Below, piece by piece: positions 4,844 to 7,265 of a DNA stretch of 7,265 nt. The translations under genes and the position numbers were made by a program. The notes below the pieces were generated by a model. The model worked only from the letters and a program-made list of their open reading frames with translations. It ran no database searches and was not told where the DNA came from. The DNA comes from GCA-2726865 sp050053595 (GTDB lineage: Archaea > Thermoproteota > Bathyarchaeia > TCS64): positions 1 through 7,265 of the forward strand of contig JASFTK010000072.1 in NCBI GenBank assembly GCA_050053595.1, in the 5' to 3' direction. The first letter of the stretch is position 1. The number at the start of each line of letters is the position of its first letter.

Positions 4844-6025
4844 CTAGACTATGATGGCTTCCCCAACCTTGATATCCCTGTACGAGTGGGGGAAAGCCTC
4901 TCTGAAAGTCTCTATACTCGCCTCACAACTGTCGTGGGCTGAGAGGGCGACGAGTCCGGGGCTCCTGGCCTTGAGGGCTCTGATGTTTTCCCTCACCTCC
5001 TCCATTGTTACATGATCCCAGGGGAGCTTACCCGTCCCGTGGAGCTTGTGCGGGGCCAAGCCGAAGATACTGATGGGGCCCCCTGTGACAGGATAGTGGA
5101 GACCCCCGACCAAGCCGAGGATTGGCTCGTCGAATAGGGCTTCAGTCCTCTCCAGAATCTTAGGGAGCGTCTGGTGACCACAGCCGACGATAACGACGAC
5201 GCCCTTCCCCTCTACGTTGACCGCCAAAGACTGCTCATGGGTGATCCCCCGGCCGAAGAGGGAGTTGGGGATAGTCCCTATGGTCCAGACCCCATCGGAG
5301 ATCTCGGTGGGACCCTCCGTGTGGACGGGGTCCAGTCCTGGGTAGGTCATGGGCACAGGGGTGTAAACCCTCTTGTTCTCCAGCTCAATCTGGCGTCCAG
5401 TGAGGGAGAATGTCTTGTCTTCGGCCCACCGTCCTCCGCCGACGTGATCCCCGTGGTTATGGGAGATCACCAGAGTGTCGAAGTCGTCTAAGCCGAGCTC
5501 CAGCGTCTCCATATTCTGGAGAAGGGGTGAGGGGTCCTCCTGGTCCCGGTTCAGCCCGAGGTCGAAGAGTATCGAACCCTCGTCAGTCCTCACTAGGTAG
5601 GAGACCCCGGTCTCGACCTTGAGGTCATCCCTGCTAGAGTGCCACTCCACCAAGGGGAGGATCTCAAGCCTCTCAGTGGCCCCAATGTCTGTGATCTTGG
5701 GGTGTTTCACGCTGCTCCACTGTCTCTCCGCTTCGAGCTTGGCCTCCTTGAACTCTGTGAGCTTCTTGGAGAGCTTGAGGTTCTCCATGATGGGCACCAG
5801 CCTCACCTCAGCCCCGATACTCTCAAACCCCTTCAGATAGGGGATGAGACTGCTATAATTATCCGACTCGAAGATCACGAACCCCGTGAAACCACCGACG
5901 CTCTCCAGCAGCGTCTGAGGTGGGGTTATGATCTTCATGTCGCCGACTGGAGGCCTTGGCTCCCAGTTCTCTACGAAGCCTTCGAGTTTCTCCAAGGGGA
6001 CAGATAGGAACGCTATGTAACTCAT
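4844..6025 (-). CDS. DUF3303-like domain fused to a COG1237-type metallo-beta-lactamase-fold hydrolase
   Basis: A 393-residue protein in two parts. Residues 1-85 (MSYIAFLSVP..., GFTGFVIFES, RLVPIMENL) look like a DUF3303 alpha/beta-barrel domain. Residues 86-115 form a charged linker. Residues 118-393 are a metallo-beta-lactamase fold: ILFDLGLN at 152-159, the metal motif SHNHGDH at 188-194 (His189, His191, Asp193, His194), VGCGH with His284, GGLH with His310, and a late SAHDSC with His364. The VGC-H and terminal H-C patterns point to COG1237, a group including proteins annotated as dihydropterin ribofuranosyl-aminobenzene phosphate synthases. The actual reaction here is unknown. An AGAGGT ribosome site at 6032-6037, 6 bases ahead, fixes the ATG. 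It is divergent from the SGNH hydrolase gene. The metal set looks intact, so an active hydrolase is likely. Confidence 0.82.
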   Translation of the reverse strand: MSYIAFLSVPLEKLEGFVENWEPRPPVGDMKIITPPQTLLESVGGFTGFVIFESDNYSSLIPYLKGFESIGAEVRLVPIMENLKLSKKLTEFKEAKLEAERQWSSVKHPKITDIGATERLEILPLVEWHSSRDDLKVETGVSYLVRTDEGSILFDLGLNRDQEDPSPLLQNMETLELGLDDFDTLVISHNHGDHVGGGRWAEDKTFSLTGRQIELENKRVYTPVPMTYPGLDPVHTEGPTEISDGVWTIGTIPNSLFGRGITHEQSLAVNVEGKGVVVIVGCGHQTLPKILERTEALFDEPILGLVGGLHYPVTGGPISIFGLAPHKLHGTGKLPWDHVTMEEVRENIRALKARSPGLVALSAHDSCEASIETFREAFPHSYRDIKVGEAIIV

Positions 6026-6055
6026 AATGTTACCTCTAGTGCTCGTATCCCTTCA

Positions 6056-6070
6056 TCATATTAGAATACA
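6056..6070 (-). promoter_or_regulatory. AT-rich promoter region of the MBL-fold gene
   Basis: The minus strand reads tgtattctaatatga, containing overlapping TATA-like words 31-45 bases before the ATG at 6025. A start near 6041 would include the Shine-Dalgarno site at 6032-6037. The rest of the 6026-6154 divergent gap has a weak TATA-like ctctatac at 6103-6110 that might serve the SGNH gene, but I cannot support it further. Confidence 0.35.
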
Positions 6071-6154
6071 TCACATTATCCCCAGAGGGAACGCAACCCT
6101 GCCTCTATACGTCCATCGAAAGAGCCATAGCTTCCATACATTGTGTAAAGACCA

Positions 6155-6790
6155 ATGGCAGAGACCTCTACCCTGATCTTCGCTGCTCTCGGGGACAGCC
6201 TCACCCGGGGGTTCATGCCATACAACCCCCACCTCCCTCTGGCCTTCAGCGTCCCCTACACCTCGTACTTGGACAACATGGTGGTAACCGAACTCTCCAA
6301 GAGGGGATGGGATAATGTCGAGGTGAGTTTTGTTAATCTGGGCGTCAATGGAGACACCACCAGGGGGATGCTGCGGAGGTTCAGTCATCAGGTGACACCC
6401 CTGGAACCCGATTACATCATCGTTTGGGGGGGGATCAATGACCTATACGGGAGCATCAAGCCTGAACGGGTGATGGGGAGTCTAGAGGGCATCTATGGGA
6501 GAGCCGCTGAACTAGGCGCTGAACCCGTGGCCTGCACCCTCACCTCCGTATTGGGCTTCGACCCCTTGATCACCACTATCCGGGGGCTGAACGCCATGAT
6601 CCGGGAACACTGCTCACAAAAGGAGATCGCCGTTGTCGATCTATTCGGGGCCACCTCCGATGAGGAGGGAAGGCTGAGAGAGGAGTATTCAAGCGACGGC
6701 GTCCACCTGAGCGTAGAGGGGTATTCAGAGGTGGCTTCAACCGTCTATCAGGAGGCAGTGGAGCCAATCCTCAATAGAATTAGGGCCTGA
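6155..6790 (+). CDS. SGNH/GDSL-family hydrolase (TesA/lysophospholipase L1-like)
   Basis: A 211-residue protein with all four SGNH blocks. Block I is GDSLTRG at 13-19 with the nucleophile Ser15. Block II is NLGVNGDTT at 61-69 with the oxyanion Gly. Block III is WGGINDLY at 91-98 with Asn95. Block V is DGVHLSVEGY at 181-190 with Asp181 and His184. Members are esterases, thioesterases, lysophospholipases or carbohydrate deacetylases, and the substrate here is not evident. No signal peptide is visible, so the enzyme is probably cytoplasmic. Length is standard for a single-domain TesA-like protein. ATG 6155 has no Shine-Dalgarno sequence, but block I begins only 12 residues later, so the start cannot lie far downstream. 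An eight-G run at 6426-6433 encodes Trp-Gly-Gly of block III and keeps the frame intact. The gene is followed 69 bases later by eS26 under a separate promoter. Confidence 0.87.
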   Translation: MAETSTLIFAALGDSLTRGFMPYNPHLPLAFSVPYTSYLDNMVVTELSKRGWDNVEVSFVNLGVNGDTTRGMLRRFSHQVTPLEPDYIIVWGGINDLYGSIKPERVMGSLEGIYGRAAELGAEPVACTLTSVLGFDPLITTIRGLNAMIREHCSQKEIAVVDLFGATSDEEGRLREEYSSDGVHLSVEGYSEVASTVYQEAVEPILNRIRA

Positions 6791-6820
6791 GAGGGAGTCG
6801 ATATCGAGTCCCACACAGGA

Positions 6821-6828
6821 TTTAAAAG
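6821..6828 (+). promoter_or_regulatory. TATA box and ribosome site of the eS26 gene
   Basis: TTTAAAAG is a strong archaeal box A preceded by a purine-containing BRE-like acagga. It lies 31 bases (from its last base) ahead of the ATG at 6860. The predicted start is near 6850, and GGAG at 6849-6852, 7 bases ahead of the ATG, could serve as the ribosome site. Confidence 0.6.
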
Positions 6829-6859
6829 GAGGCCACTCTCTAATCCTTGGAGACCCGAT

Positions 6860-7162
6860 ATGCCTAAAAAGAGAAGCAGCGGGGGCCGTTCGAAGGGGGG
6901 AAAGGGGCGCTCAGGAACTGTGCAATGCAGTTTATGTGGAGCCCAGGTCCCCAGGGACAAGGCGAAGAGGGTTACCAAATATACTTCTCTTGTCGACAGC
7001 AGATTGCTGAAAGAGCTGAGAGACCAGGGTGCTCAGGTAGCCCGGTATAAGGCCACCAAGTGGTACTGTATCAGTTGTGCAGTCCACAGGGGCGTGGTCA
7101 AGGTCAGGGGGAAAGACGAGAGAAAGACGGCTCCCAGGCGTCGGAGGAGGAGGCGCCGCTAA
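6860..7162 (+). CDS. rps26e: Small ribosomal subunit protein eS26 (S26e)
   Basis: A 100-residue basic protein of the small ribosomal subunit, located in other organisms near the mRNA exit channel and the 3' end of 16S/18S rRNA. The zinc-binding pairs Cys23-x2-Cys26 and Cys70-x2-Cys73 are present, with the family patterns CSLCGAQVPRDKAKR and KWYCISCAVHRG. The N-terminus is a Lys/Arg/Gly-rich extension, and the protein ends in eight consecutive Arg encoded by mixed AGG, CGT, CGG and CGC codons. ATG 6860 is preceded by GGAG at good spacing and a strong TATA box. The TAA stop overlaps the stop of a convergent gene by 4 bases. eS26 is the best taxonomic marker in the window and points to TACK or Asgard archaea. 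I am confident of this call. Confidence 0.96.
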   Translation: MPKKRSSGGRSKGGKGRSGTVQCSLCGAQVPRDKAKRVTKYTSLVDSRLLKELRDQGAQVARYKATKWYCISCAVHRGVVKVRGKDERKTAPRRRRRRRR

Positions 7163-7265
7163 CCTTTTTTGATCTCCTTAGAGAAATGGCTCGCCCTCTG
7201 GATCACGGTCAGATTCGCCAGCAACGCCAGCAGGATCACCCCCCACCCTAGAACCTCGATCCTAA
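7159..7265 (-). CDS. C-terminal tail of a membrane protein, cut by the window edge
   Basis: Reading the minus strand leftward from the window edge, a frame stays open for 34 full codons and ends in TAG at 7159-7161. It encodes one strongly hydrophobic helix (WGVILLALLANLTVI) followed by a short basic tail ending in SKEIKKG. This looks like the last membrane segment and cytoplasmic tail of a larger protein. The family cannot be identified from this piece. It is convergent with eS26 and overlaps its end by 4 bases. Internal GTG codons mean that a very short independent ORF is possible, but a partial gene is more likely. Confidence 0.5.
   Translation of the reverse strand, partial: RIEVLGWGVILLALLANLTVIQRASHFSKEIKKG
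7165..7170 (+). terminator. Oligo-T terminator after eS26
   Basis: Six T residues start 3 bases after the eS26 stop, the usual archaeal terminator form. The same bases encode the two Lys codons near the C-terminus of the convergent gene. Confidence 0.5.

Noticed and set aside
5174..6007. Plus-strand frames opposite the MBL-fold gene
   Set aside because: No domains are visible, and they overlap the conserved metal motifs of the minus-strand hydrolase.
6071..6388. Minus-strand 105-codon frame over the start of the SGNH hydrolase gene
   Set aside because: It covers the GDSL and NLGVNG blocks of the real gene on the other strand and has no recognisable sequence of its own.
6426..6433. Eight-G run in the SGNH gene as a possible frameshift
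   Set aside because: The frame before and after it is continuous and encodes the conserved block III (WGGIND), so the tract length is correct as given.
1..7265. tRNA, rRNA, CRISPR array, insertion sequence or defence system
   Set aside because: No cloverleaf-like sequence, regularly spaced repeats, transposase-like ORF or terminal inverted repeats are seen; the genes are ordinary chromosomal types.

Overview
The window reads as a GC-rich archaeal chromosome segment from the TACK side of the tree, with Bathyarchaeia as the most likely guess. The main evidence is a complete gene for ribosomal protein eS26 (6860-7162), which occurs in TACK/Asgard archaea and eukaryotes but not in bacteria or most Euryarchaeota. 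Archaeal TATA boxes 24-36 bases ahead of starts, short or absent leaders, oligo-T gene ends and an archaeal DUF4443 winged-helix protein agree with this. There are no rRNA or tRNA genes, CRISPR arrays or insertion sequences. Genes are packed closely on both strands, and the longest gap is about 180 bases.

Left part (1-915): two minus-strand genes. One encodes a small two-helix membrane protein. The other encodes a small HELLH zinc metallopeptidase-like protein whose conserved N-terminal third is cut off from its C-terminal part by an in-frame TAG. This gene is either broken or read through. It is divergent from the next unit, and the intergenic region holds a hairpin-like inverted repeat and a strong TATA box followed by a perfect 7+7 palindrome.

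Centre-left (916-3093): a two-gene operon of an ECF-transporter S-component-like membrane protein and a membrane-anchored DUF4430 (transcobalamin beta-domain-like) protein. They overlap by 8 bases and end in an oligo-T terminator. I infer an uptake module for a vitamin-like ligand, possibly a corrinoid. A DUF4443 winged-helix protein follows under its own promoter, and could be the local regulator, although nothing proves this. A gamma-glutamylcyclotransferase-fold enzyme comes next.

Centre-right (3085-6025): two minus-strand hydrolases. One is a YtcJ-type amidohydrolase (Amidohydro_3), convergent with and overlapping the cyclotransferase gene. The other is a COG1237-type metallo-beta-lactamase-fold protein that carries an extra N-terminal DUF3303-like domain.

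Right end (6155-7265): an SGNH/GDSL hydrolase, eS26 under a strong promoter, and the C-terminal tail of a membrane protein running in from the right edge on the minus strand, overlapping the end of eS26 by 4 bases.

The parts most worth following up are the ECF/DUF4430 module with its promoter palindrome, the TAG-interrupted metallopeptidase, and the DUF3303-MBL fusion.
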